Source: Candidatus Dechloromonas phosphorivorans (GTDB lineage: Bacteria > Pseudomonadota > Gammaproteobacteria > Burkholderiales > Rhodocyclaceae). Taken from it: a stretch of 64,000 nucleotides of DNA. Position 1 is the first letter of the stretch, and each line of letters begins with the position of its first letter. Made by a program: the position numbers and the translations under genes. The stretch covers positions 1-64,000 of the forward strand of contig JADJMS010000017.1 of assembly GCA_016709495.1 (NCBI GenBank). Direction: 5' to 3'. Of this stretch, positions 30,100 through 38,623 are shown in pieces. The notes under the pieces were generated by a model. The model ran no database searches. It was not told the DNA's origin and was given only the letters and a program-made list of their open reading frames with translations.

Positions 30100-31378
30100 G
30101 CGGCGACCTCCAGAGAATTGGGGTGACGCAGCAGCAATGCGGCCTGCGCCTGCTCGACATCGGAGAACGGATGGCGAATGCCTGCGATTTCCTGATACTG
30201 CTCATGTCCTTTGCCGGCAAGCAGAATCACATCGCAGGTATCAGCCTCAAGAACGGCGCGACAAATCGCGGTGGCGCGGTCAATTTCAACCTCTGCACTT
30301 GTCATACCAGCCAGAATGTCGTCAATGATGGCTTGTGGCGCTTCGCTGCGCGGGTTGTCACTGGTCACTAGCACGCGATCTGCCTTGGCCATGGCCAGTT
30401 CGCCCATTTGCGGACGCTTGCCTTTGTCGCGGTCGCCACCGCAACCAAAAACCACAGTTAGTCGGCCACCACGTGACGTAACGACTTCACGCAGGGTAGT
30501 CAGCGCATTGTCGAGCGCATCCGGCGTATGGCAATAATCAATAATGATCAGCGGCTCGCCCAAACCACCAACGCGCTCCATGCGTCCTGGTGGCGCAGCC
30601 AATTCAGACAGGCGACGTGCCACCTCAGCCGGCTGAACACCGGCATCGTGCAACACTGCGGCGACGGCCAGCAAATTGGAAACGTTATAGCGACCGACCA
30701 GTGCCGTATCAACGTCGGCACGACCATTCGGCAACACCAGATTGAAGCGCTGACCAAACGGGGTATCCACCAAATTTTCAGCGCGCACCAACGAGGGAAA
30801 ATCACGCCGAGCTGCGCCTACGCTATATCCAAGAACACGCATGGCGCTGGTCTCGCGCATCAATTTTAGGCCCAGCTCATCATCAAGATTGATGATCGCC
30901 GTGCGCAAGCGTGGCCAGGCAAACAGTTTTTCCTTGGCAGCCGCATAGGCTTCCATGCTGCCGTGGTAGTCGAGATGATCGCGGGTGAAATTGGTAAACA
31001 CCGCCACATCAACCCGCGCGCCATTCATCCGGCCCTCATCTTGCCATTCGTCCCGGTGATTGCAATCAGCGAAAGCGCTTCGCTCGGATGACCATAAACC
31101 GCATGCGCAATTGGCCCGGCCAGCGGGCGCAAAGCCTCTACTGGCAGATTTGTTACGGTCAACGCGGAATTCCAGCTAAAGTTTTCATCCGGCTGCCACA
31201 AAACAGCTAGCGCACCGCGCTGGATTGCATCGGCAATATATTGCCGACCGTCTGCCATATCGCCAGGGTATGCCAGAAACAAATCGCCCGGCTCGACCTG
31301 ACGGCTGTCATCGGCAACACCTGTTGGGACAACACCCATTGCCTCAAGGCGATCAAGAATTTCACGCGGAGAAATCAC
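30096..31378 (-). pseudogene. murE: UDP-MurNAc-dipeptide ligase MurE with a large internal deletion
   Basis: The N-terminal domain (GVADDSRQVEPGDLFLAYPG) and the C-terminal two thirds (DVAVFTNFTRDHLDYHGSMEAYAAAKEKLF, VFGCGGDRDKGKRP, TSDNPRSEAP) are clear MurE. At about 31037-31041 the P-loop TGTNGK jumps straight to DEGRMNGARV in another frame. Roughly 75-80 residues that family members have between these points (the Thr of the P-loop through EVSSH) are missing. The product would not bind ATP. MurE is essential, so a collapsed assembly is more likely than true loss, but the cell could also hold another copy. Overlaps ftsI and murF by four bases each. Confidence 0.85.
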
Positions 31379-33123
31379 AAACGCCCCTTTCCGGCAGCCG
31401 CCTCGGCCACCTGCAATGGCGCATCAGGTCGAATACCCAAAGTCCGCAACGCACCGCCGGTAATTTGCGAAAACGCCGGGCCGGCCACATCACCACCGTA
31501 ATGTGCGCCACCGGTAGGCTCGTCAATCATGACCGCCACGACCAGACGCGGATCGCTGATCGGAGCGATGCCAACAAATGAGGCCACGTATTTCTTGGCG
31601 TAAACACCGCCTTCAACTTTGTAAGCCGTACCTGTCTTGCCACCCACGCGATAACCCGGTACCCGCGCCTTGGGCGCCGTACCCTCGGGCTGAACCGCCA
31701 TTTCCAGCATGGCACGTACTTCGCGCATGGTGTGAGGAGAAAACACACTAACGCCACGCACAGGCGCATCGTCCAACTTAATCAAAGAAAGCGGCACCAA
31801 TTCACCATCGCGGGCAAACACGGTATAAGCACGCGCCAATTGAACCAGACTGACTGCGATACCGTGCCCGTATGACATCGTTGCCTGCTCTATTGGCCGC
31901 CAGTTTTTCCAGGGCCGCAAGCGACCATTGACCTCGCCAGGGAACCCGAGATTCGGCGCTTGGCCAAAACCAATACCGTCGAACATTTCCCACATTTCCT
32001 TGGGCGGAAAACTCAGGGCAATTTTTGCCGTGCCGACATTTGAAGACTTCTGAATGACCTGTGCGACGGTCAAGGCACCGTGCGGGTGAGCATCGGAAAT
32101 GGTTGCGCTACCAATGGTCATTCGTCCTGGCGCACAATTGATTACCGTATCGAAGCGAACCTTACCCCTTTCGAGCGCCAGTGCAGCGGTAAACGGTTTC
32201 ATCACCGAACCCGGTTCAAAAGTATCGGTGATCGCCCGGTTACGCAATTGCGCCCCGGAAAGATGCTGGCGGTTGTTCGGGTTATAGGTTGGCCAATTGG
32301 CCAACGCGAGAATCTCGCCGGTCCGCGCATCGATGACGATCGCACCGCCCGCCTTGGCATTGTTCGTTTCAACCGCCGCCTTCAAATGACTATAAGCCAG
32401 GTACTGAATCTTGGAATCAAGCGCCAGACGAACATCCTTGCCATCACGAGGCGGCTTTGTTGCGCCAACATCCTCAACAATACTGCCGCGACGATCACGA
32501 ATCACGGTACGACTGCCGGCATGACCCAGCAAGCTTTGCTGAAAGGCCAGCTCAACCCCCTCAAGCCCCTTGTCATCAACGCCGGTAAAACCAACAATAT
32601 GCGCAGTCATGTCGCCAGTTGGGTAAAAACGGCGATATTCCTGTTCGTTATGAACACCGGGCAGTTTCAGCGCCGCAATTCGATCAGAAGTCTCCGGCGG
32701 CACCTGCCGCTTGACGAAAACGAAGGTTTTTTCCGAAGCAATCTTGCCATCCAGTTCGCGCACAGGCATATCGAGCAAATCGGCCAGCTGTTTCTTTTGC
32801 GGCGCAGCCATCGTCCGCGCATCAGCCGGAATTGCCCAGATGGCTTTCATTGGCGTCGACACCGCCAACATGTCGCCATTTCGGTCCATGATCTTGCCGC
32901 GCGAAGCAGACACCTCGATATCGCGGAGATAGCGCGAATCACCCTTCTGCTGCAGGAAATCGTTATTGATAACCTGCAAATAAAAACCACGCGCCACCAT
33001 CGCCAGAAAGGCACCCATCAACAACAAGCCAACCGTACGCGAACGCCAACCTTGAAGCGCCAGTTGCAGCACCGGGCTTTCCGTAAAACGATGACCGCGT
33101 TGCGGGCGGCGACCAACAACCAT
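31375..33123 (-). CDS. ftsI: Septal transpeptidase FtsI (PBP3)
   Basis: Monofunctional class B penicillin-binding protein that cross-links septal peptidoglycan. 582 residues. It has a single N-terminal span (VGLLLMGAFLAMVARGFYL), a PBP dimer domain, and a transpeptidase domain with SxxK in EPGSVMKPFTAAL, SSN in QKSSNVGTAKI and KTG in VGGKTGTAYK. Its start overlaps the ftsL stop by one base. Confidence 0.97.
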   Translation of the reverse strand: MVVGRRPQRGHRFTESPVLQLALQGWRSRTVGLLLMGAFLAMVARGFYLQVINNDFLQQKGDSRYLRDIEVSASRGKIMDRNGDMLAVSTPMKAIWAIPADARTMAAPQKKQLADLLDMPVRELDGKIASEKTFVFVKRQVPPETSDRIAALKLPGVHNEQEYRRFYPTGDMTAHIVGFTGVDDKGLEGVELAFQQSLLGHAGSRTVIRDRRGSIVEDVGATKPPRDGKDVRLALDSKIQYLAYSHLKAAVETNNAKAGGAIVIDARTGEILALANWPTYNPNNRQHLSGAQLRNRAITDTFEPGSVMKPFTAALALERGKVRFDTVINCAPGRMTIGSATISDAHPHGALTVAQVIQKSSNVGTAKIALSFPPKEMWEMFDGIGFGQAPNLGFPGEVNGRLRPWKNWRPIEQATMSYGHGIAVSLVQLARAYTVFARDGELVPLSLIKLDDAPVRGVSVFSPHTMREVRAMLEMAVQPEGTAPKARVPGYRVGGKTGTAYKVEGGVYAKKYVASFVGIAPISDPRLVVAVMIDEPTGGAHYGGDVAGPAFSQITGGALRTLGIRPDAPLQVAEAAAGKGRL

Positions 33124-33422
33124 TAGCGCCCTCCCTTTTTCGGCGCCGGCTTGGCAACCGCTGGCGGCGGCGTGACAACCCGGCCCGTCGCATCGGGCGT
33201 AACCATACGCAAGCGGTCACGGGCAATCTTTTCAACTCGCGGATGCGTCGCCCAAGTCGACATTTCGAGCTGCAACTGGCCATACTCGACATCCAGCTGA
33301 CGCACCCGCTCCTGCTCCCCCTCCAGACTCTGAAAGAGCTTGCGCGCGCGGTGCTGGGAGGTGACCACACCCAGCGCGCAAACAACCACAATCAGAAGAA
33401 GAAACATATTTACGCGAACCAT
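33123..33422 (-). CDS. ftsL: Cell division protein FtsL
   Basis: 99-residue bitopic protein. An N-terminal span (MFLLLIVVVCALGVVTSQH) is followed by a leucine-zipper-like coiled coil (KLFQSLEGEQERVRQLDVEYGQLQLEMS) and a Pro/Lys tail. FtsL forms a complex with FtsB and FtsQ that activates FtsWI. Identified mainly by its place between rsmH and ftsI, as its sequence is poorly conserved. Overlaps rsmH by one base. Confidence 0.92.
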   Translation of the reverse strand: MVRVNMFLLLIVVVCALGVVTSQHRARKLFQSLEGEQERVRQLDVEYGQLQLEMSTWATHPRVEKIARDRLRMVTPDATGRVVTPPPAVAKPAPKKGGR

Positions 33423-34348
33423 TACAGTTTTTCAGCCACTCGCATCACCGCGCTGCGCGCCCGGGGATTGGCGCGAATTTCGGCGACAGAAGGTTTGATC
33501 TGCTTGCCAACCAAGCGCAGCTTCGGCTTTGGCAACTGATCGGCGCGTAACGGCAGACCTTTTGGCATGTCGTCCGCCACTGATTCATTGCGCATGAAGT
33601 TTTTGACGATCCGGTCTTCCAGCGAGTGAAAGGAAATCACCACCAGCCGACCGCCCGGTTTCAACAACTCAAGCGCCTGCGGCAATGCTACTTCCAGCTG
33701 GCGGAGCTCTTGATTGATATGAATCCGTAGAGCTTGAAAGCTGCGCGTCGCCGGGTCCTGCCCTGGCTCACGGGTGCGCACGGTCTCGCGTACGATGGCC
33801 GCGAACTGACCTGTTGTGACAATAGGTTGTTCGACCCGAGCAGCCACAACCTTCTTTGCAATCTGGAAAGCAAACCGTTCTTCGCCATAATTTCTAATAA
33901 CCTCCGTTATGTCCCTTATTTCAGCCCGCGCCAGCCACTCTGCCGCCGTCTCGCCTTGCGTTACATCCATACGCATATCAAGCGGCGCATCGTGACGGAA
34001 GCTAAAGCCGCGCTCCCCATCGTCGATTTGCGGCGACGACACTCCAACATCAAACAAAATTCCATCGACTGCCTGCAAACCCGCCTCATGCGCAGCTTCG
34101 GCAATATCGCCAAAGGCGCGATGAATCAGTTGAAAACGGGAATCTTTTATCGCCGCACCAGCGGCAATGGCATGAAGGTCACGGTCAACCGCCACTAGGC
34201 GACCATTTTTTCCGAGCTTGCTGAGAATCAGGCGACTATGGCCGCCGCGCCCGAAGGTGCCATCCATATAGATGCCATCGGCTTTGATCGCCAGGGATTC
34301 CACCGCTTCTTCGAGCAGCACCGTGACATGGGTGCCACCCGTGGTCAC
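33422..34348 (-). CDS. rsmH: 16S rRNA (cytosine-1402-N4) methyltransferase RsmH
   Basis: Methylates C1402 in the ribosomal P site. 308 residues from MTTGGTHVTVLLEEAVESL. Family motifs are DGTFGRGGHSRLIL (SAM binding), FDVGVSSPQIDDGERGFSF, GEERFAFQIAKKVV and VVISFHSLEDRIVKNFMR. The start overlaps the mraZ stop by four bases. The C-terminal RARSAVMRVAEKL is typical. Confidence 0.97.
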   Translation of the reverse strand: MTTGGTHVTVLLEEAVESLAIKADGIYMDGTFGRGGHSRLILSKLGKNGRLVAVDRDLHAIAAGAAIKDSRFQLIHRAFGDIAEAAHEAGLQAVDGILFDVGVSSPQIDDGERGFSFRHDAPLDMRMDVTQGETAAEWLARAEIRDITEVIRNYGEERFAFQIAKKVVAARVEQPIVTTGQFAAIVRETVRTREPGQDPATRSFQALRIHINQELRQLEVALPQALELLKPGGRLVVISFHSLEDRIVKNFMRNESVADDMPKGLPLRADQLPKPKLRLVGKQIKPSVAEIRANPRARSAVMRVAEKL

Positions 34349-34791
34349 AGCACCAAATCCCCGAGGCCAGGCGGCAACTCACCAGAGAGCGCCTCGGCAG
34401 CCAGATCATTCTGCTGCTTCCAACCAGCCTCACTCCAGATCTCGAAATGGGTGCCCATGCCGACCAGATAAACCGTCTTGCCAAGATTGGCGTATTCGCG
34501 CAATTCATTGGCTACAAGAATGCGACCAGCAGAATCAAGTTCTTCAGTGCGCGCATTACCAACCAAGACACGCTTGATTGAAGCCGCACGAGGATCAAGG
34601 CTCGACGCCTTGAGAATCTGATCACGTATCGGCTGCCACGCAGGAGAGGGATAAAGCAACAAACAGCGATGTGGATGGGCGGTCAGAACCAGCGAACCCT
34701 CGGCAGCGGCGAGCAGGGCTTCACGGTGCCTTGCCGGTATGGCAAGACGCCCTTTTGCATCCAGACTTAGCGCTGCAGCCCCTTCGAACAT
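34345..34791 (-). CDS. mraZ: Transcriptional regulator MraZ
   Basis: 148 residues with two AbrB-like swapped-hairpin domains, each with a DAKGRLAIPARHRE / DSAGRILVANELREYA motif. MraZ forms a ring and represses its own promoter and the dcw cluster by binding TGGGN repeats; such repeats lie right upstream here (34803-34837). First gene of the cluster. Confidence 0.96.
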   Translation of the reverse strand: MFEGAAALSLDAKGRLAIPARHREALLAAAEGSLVLTAHPHRCLLLYPSPAWQPIRDQILKASSLDPRAASIKRVLVGNARTEELDSAGRILVANELREYANLGKTVYLVGMGTHFEIWSEAGWKQQNDLAAEALSGELPPGLGDLVL

Positions 34792-34802
34792 CCCCTAGCT
34801 TT

Positions 34803-34837
34803 CTCCCCGTTTTCCCACAATTCGACACGTTTTCCCA
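34803..34837 (-). promoter_or_regulatory. MraZ-box array (TGGGA repeats)
   Basis: On the minus strand TGGGA occurs at 34833-34837 and 34813-34817, each followed by AAACG, and GGGAG at 34803-34807. The boxes fall on a 10-base grid (the box expected at 34823-34827 is degenerate), matching the TGGGN-N5 direct repeats bound by MraZ in other bacteria. The first box overlaps the -10 of the promoter, fitting repression. Confidence 0.75.
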
Positions 34838-34865
34838 CTTTAGGGCATCAAACTCTTCACGTCAA
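34837..34865 (-). promoter_or_regulatory. sigma70 promoter of the dcw cluster
   Basis: TTGACG (34860-34865 on the plus strand as CGTCAA) and TAAAGT (34837-34842) are separated by exactly 17 bases, 45 bases upstream of the mraZ ATG. A strong match to the sigma70 consensus, with the MraZ boxes beginning at its -10. Confidence 0.75.
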
Positions 34866-35067
34866 TAGAGAAATTGGGAAATATTTCTTATGCAACAATG
34901 ACTTACGACAATTTTTAAAGCAAAAATTCAATTAAAAATAACCTTAATAATCAACGACGGAAAAACAACTCTTAAAGTGACTTATCACGAGTTTCGTCAA
35001 TCATTAAGCAGCAAAATAAATTCATGCATGCGGATTATTTCAACGGCCCAACACAGAAAACGGGGCG
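34866..35067. other. AT-rich intergenic stretch between dcw cluster and dsbC
   Basis: About 200 bases that are markedly AT-rich compared with the rest of the window (for example 34910-34980). No convincing open frame, RNA gene or repeat was found. It may act as an upstream element for the mraZ promoter or as a site for nucleoid proteins. Confidence 0.4.
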
Positions 35068-35092
35068 AAAAAAAAGCGGCCACTCGGGCCGC
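35068..35092 (-). terminator. Intrinsic terminator of dsbC
   Basis: GCGGCC (35076-35081) and GGCCGC (35087-35092) form a short GC stem that, on the minus strand, is followed by eight T residues. It lies 20 bases after the dsbC stop. Confidence 0.88.
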
Positions 35093-35111
35093 CTGTAATT
35101 CGCGAAAAATT

Positions 35112-35816
35112 TTACTTGGCAGTGCCCAATTTCGACTCAATGCGATCAAGTGGCATGGCTCCCGGGACGCGTTCGCCATCAACAAAAAAGATTGTCGGCG
35201 TGCCAGATATTTTCAATTTACTGGCAAATTCACGATTTTTATCAACCGCCGACGTATCACAATCTTCCTTGCCAGTCGGCGCTTTGCCATCAATCATCCA
35301 GTCATTCCAGGATTTGGCACGATCACTGGAACACCAAATCTGGCGTGACTTCTTGAGCGAGTCTTCGGAAAGAATCGGCAACAGGAAGGTGTAGACCGTC
35401 ACATTTTCGAGCTTTTGCAAATCCTTGGCCAAGCGCTTGCAGTAGCCACAATTCGGGTCTTCAAAGGTCGCCATGACGCGCTTACCGCTCCCGCGCACCT
35501 GCTTGATCGCACGATCAAGCGGCAATTCGCTGAACTTGATGGCGGTCAGCTTGCGCATGCGCTCTTCCGTTGTGTTTTTCATCGTTTTGGCATCAATCAA
35601 CTGGCCGCCAGCGATAAAAGCTGTCATTTTTTCATCTGTGTAGAAGATATTGCCTTCCATATAGACCTCATACAGCCCCAGATAGCCTGACTTGGTCACG
35701 CTCTCAACCTTGGCCCCGAGTTTTGCTTCCATCGCTTTCCGCACTTCAGCTTCATCAGCCTGAACAGTTGAAATAAAGGCGAGCGCCATGGCAAATGGCA
35801 ACAACTTCTTGATCAT
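35112..35816 (-). CDS. dsbC: Periplasmic disulfide isomerase DsbC
   Basis: Thiol:disulfide interchange protein that repairs wrong disulfides in the periplasm. 234 residues. The signal peptide MIKKLLPFAMALAFISTVQA ends at about residue 20. An N-terminal dimerisation domain is followed by a thioredoxin fold with the active site CGYC (Cys123, Cys126) and the cis-Pro in GTPTIFF. The second Cys pair (WCSSDRA, EDCDT) is as in DsbC. It follows the monooxygenase gene after 12 bases. Useful for the cytochromes encoded nearby. Confidence 0.94.
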   Translation of the reverse strand: MIKKLLPFAMALAFISTVQADEAEVRKAMEAKLGAKVESVTKSGYLGLYEVYMEGNIFYTDEKMTAFIAGGQLIDAKTMKNTTEERMRKLTAIKFSELPLDRAIKQVRGSGKRVMATFEDPNCGYCKRLAKDLQKLENVTVYTFLLPILSEDSLKKSRQIWCSSDRAKSWNDWMIDGKAPTGKEDCDTSAVDKNREFASKLKISGTPTIFFVDGERVPGAMPLDRIESKLGTAK

Positions 35817-35828
35817 CGGGAAATGCTC

Positions 35829-36992
35829 CTAATAGGCCCCAAGTGCGTAACGCACCAGGGAATTCTTGATAAACGGAATTTGGTTAGTGATATTCAAGCC
35901 AAGATTTCGCAATGGGCGCAAGCCTGGCAATTGATCGCGAAAAAGGCGACGCAAACTATCTGTTGTCGTCTGCATGAGCACGGTCTCCTCACGCCGCGCT
36001 CGCTGATAGCGCTGCAAAAATCGTTCATCCCCGAGGTCATGCCATGGCTGACGGGCGGCCAGCAACTCGGCGAGTACTCGCGCATCTTGAAACCCAAGAT
36101 TGATGCCATGCCCGGATAGCGGATGAATGCCATGCGCCGCATCACCGACCAGCGCAATTCGCGAAGCAACAGTTTGCGGCACACGCATGAAGCGCAAGGG
36201 AAAAGCCACAGGCTTGGTCAGCAACTCAAGTGCACCCAACTGATAGGCACCAGCTTCCGCGACCCGTTCGCAAAAAAGGTTCGCTGGTAACTGGCAAAGT
36301 TGATTGGCATTTTCATCGGGGGTGGACCAGACAATCGAAACACGGTTCCCGGGCAAAGGCAAATAGGCCAACACTCCATCGTCACGGAACCACTGGTAAG
36401 CAATATTGCGATGGCCTTTTTCACAAGAGAAATTGGCGACCAATCCTTTTTCACCGTACGGCTTGTTGACAGCCGGCAATCCCGCCGCCTGCCGCACCCA
36501 GGAATCACGCCCATCCGCGCCAATGATAAGTGGCGCAGAAAGTACAACACCATCAGTCAGTTCGAGTTGAGCAGCATCCTGCGTAAAATTCAGCGTAGAT
36601 GGACGAACCGAACAAAACAAGGACAAATTACTCTGACGTTTGGCACTTTCCCAAAACTCGCAGGCCATCAGCGATGATTCGACAATCCAGCCTAGCTCTG
36701 AAACCCCCGTGTCATAGGCGGAGAATTCAAGCTCGCCACCCGCATCACCACAAACCTGCATGCCGCGAATCGGTGCAAAGCGCTCGCGGTCAAGATGTTT
36801 CCAGGCGCCAATATGCTCGAGAAATTGGACGTTAGTTGGGCTGATCGCGTAAACACGCGCATCCCAACCCTCCGAACGCGTCGGCATCTGGCTTTCCACC
36901 AAGGCGATGCGCAAACGAGTATGGCGCAGAGCAAGCGCAAGACTGGCTCCAGCCAGACCACCACCAACGATAATCAGGTCAAATTGCTGCAT
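35829..36992 (-). CDS. UbiH/UbiF/COQ6-family FAD monooxygenase
   Basis: 387 residues. FAD motif I is DLIIVGGGLAGASLALAL; the DG motif is IIGADGRDSWVRQAAG; the second FAD motif is ALVGDAAHGIHPLSGHGINLGFQDAR. This is the ubiquinone ring hydroxylase family (UbiH, UbiF, UbiI, UbiM/L), and the carbon attacked cannot be told by eye. The C-terminal end is family-like. It is followed by dsbC on the same strand. The enzyme likely acts at the inner membrane in aerobic quinone synthesis. Confidence 0.88.
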   Translation of the reverse strand: MQQFDLIIVGGGLAGASLALALRHTRLRIALVESQMPTRSEGWDARVYAISPTNVQFLEHIGAWKHLDRERFAPIRGMQVCGDAGGELEFSAYDTGVSELGWIVESSLMACEFWESAKRQSNLSLFCSVRPSTLNFTQDAAQLELTDGVVLSAPLIIGADGRDSWVRQAAGLPAVNKPYGEKGLVANFSCEKGHRNIAYQWFRDDGVLAYLPLPGNRVSIVWSTPDENANQLCQLPANLFCERVAEAGAYQLGALELLTKPVAFPLRFMRVPQTVASRIALVGDAAHGIHPLSGHGINLGFQDARVLAELLAARQPWHDLGDERFLQRYQRARREETVLMQTTTDSLRRLFRDQLPGLRPLRNLGLNITNQIPFIKNSLVRYALGAY

Positions 36993-37034
36993 GGCGGCAA
37001 TTATGCCGTTTCAAGCCAGAAATGTGGCAGAAAA

Positions 37035-37373
37035 TCAGGTCGGCGCGCCAGGAGGCTTATTGGAGCGCGGGCGACGATTGTTACTATTATTGTTTCGCGG
37101 CCTATGCTTCTTCTGCTGCTGACCACCGGGGCCAGGTGCTCTACCCTGTCCGGCACCGGGATTTCCGCCACCGCCAGCAAGCTCTTGCCCGGAAAGTCGA
37201 TTTCCCGGCGCCAACTGGATTTCCAGTTCAATAATTTCATCCCACTGCTCATCCGAGCGATCACGCTCAGGCACAGAAAGGAGCTCGCGCAAACGGCGAC
37301 GGCTATCCAACCCCTGCGGCGCAGGAGGTTGATCAATTAGGGGAGCGGTATCTTCGGGGTTTTGTGTAGTCAT
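37035..37373 (-). CDS. Hypothetical protein with short helical core and disordered basic tail
   Basis: 112 residues. A central segment, SRRRLRELLSVPERDRSDEQ, and the following WDEIIELEIQLAPG look like a compact helical unit. The C-terminal third is Gly/Gln/Asn/Arg/Pro-rich (KKHRPRNNNSNNRRPRSNK) and must be disordered and strongly basic, as in nucleic-acid-binding tails. I recognise no named family. It lies between HU and the monooxygenase on the same strand, with a plausible start at 37373. Function unknown. Confidence 0.6.
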   Translation of the reverse strand: MTTQNPEDTAPLIDQPPAPQGLDSRRRLRELLSVPERDRSDEQWDEIIELEIQLAPGNRLSGQELAGGGGNPGAGQGRAPGPGGQQQKKHRPRNNNSNNRRPRSNKPPGAPT

Positions 37374-37428
37374 CAGAAATTAAAATGCGGAGCCCTCATA
37401 TTGGGAGCCCCGCAATAGGTAAAACAAC

Positions 37429-37740
37429 TTACTTCTTTTTGGAGGCAGCTTTGCCGGCAGGCTTCTTTGGTGCAACAGCTGCCTTGAAGGCTGTACCAGC
37501 CGTGCATTTCGGCACTGTAGTTGCCGGAATCTTCAGTGTAGCACCCGTCTTCTGGTTTTTGCCGGTGCGCGCAGCGCGATTTGCGGACTTGAACGTACCG
37601 AAGCCAACCAGGGTGACAGTGTCGCCCGCGGCCACAGTTTTTACGACAGCGCCGATGATGGCAGACAACGCCTTGTCAGCAGCAGCTTTGGTGATACCAG
37701 CTTCTTTTGCAGCAACTTCGACCAGCTCGGATTTATTCAT
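37429..37740 (-). CDS. HU-family DNA-binding protein with Lys/Ala-rich tail
   Basis: Nucleoid protein that bends DNA. The HU fold (MNKSELVEVAAKEAGITKAAADKAL, VTLVGFGTFKSANRAARTGKNQKTG) is followed by a C-terminal extension rich in Lys, Ala and Pro (APKKPAGKAASKKK). The total is 103 residues, against about 90 for plain HU. The usual Arg-Asn-Pro tip of the arm is altered (GKNQKTGATLKIP), as in some betaproteobacterial HU-like proteins. Two perfect palindromes lie upstream. Confidence 0.9.
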   Translation of the reverse strand: MNKSELVEVAAKEAGITKAAADKALSAIIGAVVKTVAAGDTVTLVGFGTFKSANRAARTGKNQKTGATLKIPATTVPKCTAGTAFKAAVAPKKPAGKAASKKK

Positions 37741-37779
37741 CTAAGTGCCTCCTGTTACTTGTTAGTGATAAGAAAACTG

Positions 37780-37793
37780 GCCGTGTACACGGC
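37780..37793. promoter_or_regulatory. 14-bp perfect palindrome in the HU gene leader
   Basis: GCCGTGTACACGGC reads the same on both strands, 40 bases before the HU start codon. Possible operator or mRNA hairpin; no regulator recognised. Confidence 0.4.
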
Positions 37794-37864
37794 AGCAGGG
37801 TCAAAATAGCATAACTTTTTAAATAAGTGTTGGCTCAAGAGTGCCTATTTGCAGGCAACCACGT

Positions 37865-37881
37865 GAATATTTGTAATATTC
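37865..37881. promoter_or_regulatory. Operator-like inverted repeat GAATATT-N3-AATATTC
   Basis: A 7-bp perfect inverted repeat with a 3-base centre, AT-rich, in the gap between the HU gene and napC. It has the form of a dimeric repressor site. It could also be part of an HU promoter region. Confidence 0.4.
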
Positions 37882-37914
37882 ATACGTCGACCACAACATT
37901 AAATCTTAAAACAA

Positions 37915-37939
37915 CAAACCCGGCACACGGCCGGGTTTG
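37915..37939 (-). terminator. Intrinsic terminator of the nap operon
   Basis: CAAACCCGGC (37915-37924) and GCCGGGTTTG (37930-37939) make a 10-bp perfect stem with a 5-base loop. On the minus strand it is followed by TTGTTTTAAG. It lies 22 bases after the napC stop. Confidence 0.85.
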
Positions 37940-37960
37940 GTTTATTAAGCGCAGAGCGTA

Positions 37961-38623
37961 TTACTTGCTCTCTGCTTTCGCTTCTGGCTTGGCCTCTTCC
38001 TTGGCCGGTTCGGCTGGTTTTTCGCCGTGCGAGATCGCTACTGCACCATCATTCTGCTTGCCGATATGCTGATCGATAGCCGGCAACTGGTGGGCAATTC
38101 CCTTGTGGCAATCGATACAGGTCTTGCCGTCGGTAAAGGCCTGCGGATGGGTGCGCGCAGCACGATTTCCCTGCTCGGTGTAGTCCATATAATCATAGCG
38201 GTGGCAGTTGCGGCACTCCTGCGAGTCGTTCGCCTTCATGCGTTTCCACTCGTTTTGGGCGAGTTGACCGCGCTTGGCATTGAACTTCTCCGGTGTATCG
38301 ATGGTGCCGAGTATCTTGTGGAGAACCTCGTTGGACGCCTGAATCTTGCGAATCATCTTCGGGCCCCATTCCTTCGGCACGTGACAATCCGGGCAAGTAG
38401 CGCGCACACCGGTACGATTGGTATAGTGAATCGTGTTCTGGTACTCCTTGAACACATTCTCTTCCATTTCGTGGCACCCAATACAGAATGATTCCTTGTT
38501 GGTTGCCTCCAATGCCCAGTTAAAGCCACCCCAGAAAACAATACCTGCAATGAACAAGCCGGCAACAGTTGCCAACCCGATACGCTTGACCCATGCGGGC
38601 GTGAATTTATCGAGACTCATCAT
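37961..38623 (-). CDS. napC: Tetraheme quinol dehydrogenase NapC
   Basis: NapC/NirT-type membrane-anchored cytochrome c that passes electrons from quinol to NapB/NapA in the periplasm. About 220 residues. One N-terminal span (IGLATVAGLFIAGIVFWGGF) is followed by four heme sites, CIGCH, CPDCH, CRNCH and CIDCH. The C-terminal tail is Glu/Ala/Lys/Pro-rich and unusually long. Two adjacent ATGs overlap the napB stop, with a poly-G ribosome site. Last gene of napDABC. Confidence 0.95.
   Translation of the reverse strand: MMSLDKFTPAWVKRIGLATVAGLFIAGIVFWGGFNWALEATNKESFCIGCHEMEENVFKEYQNTIHYTNRTGVRATCPDCHVPKEWGPKMIRKIQASNEVLHKILGTIDTPEKFNAKRGQLAQNEWKRMKANDSQECRNCHRYDYMDYTEQGNRAARTHPQAFTDGKTCIDCHKGIAHQLPAIDQHIGKQNDGAVAISHGEKPAEPAKEEAKPEAKAESK

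Noticed and set aside
34977..35348. Small frame in the AT-rich gap before dsbC
   Set aside because: It runs through the dsbC terminator and antisense to dsbC, with no ribosome site.
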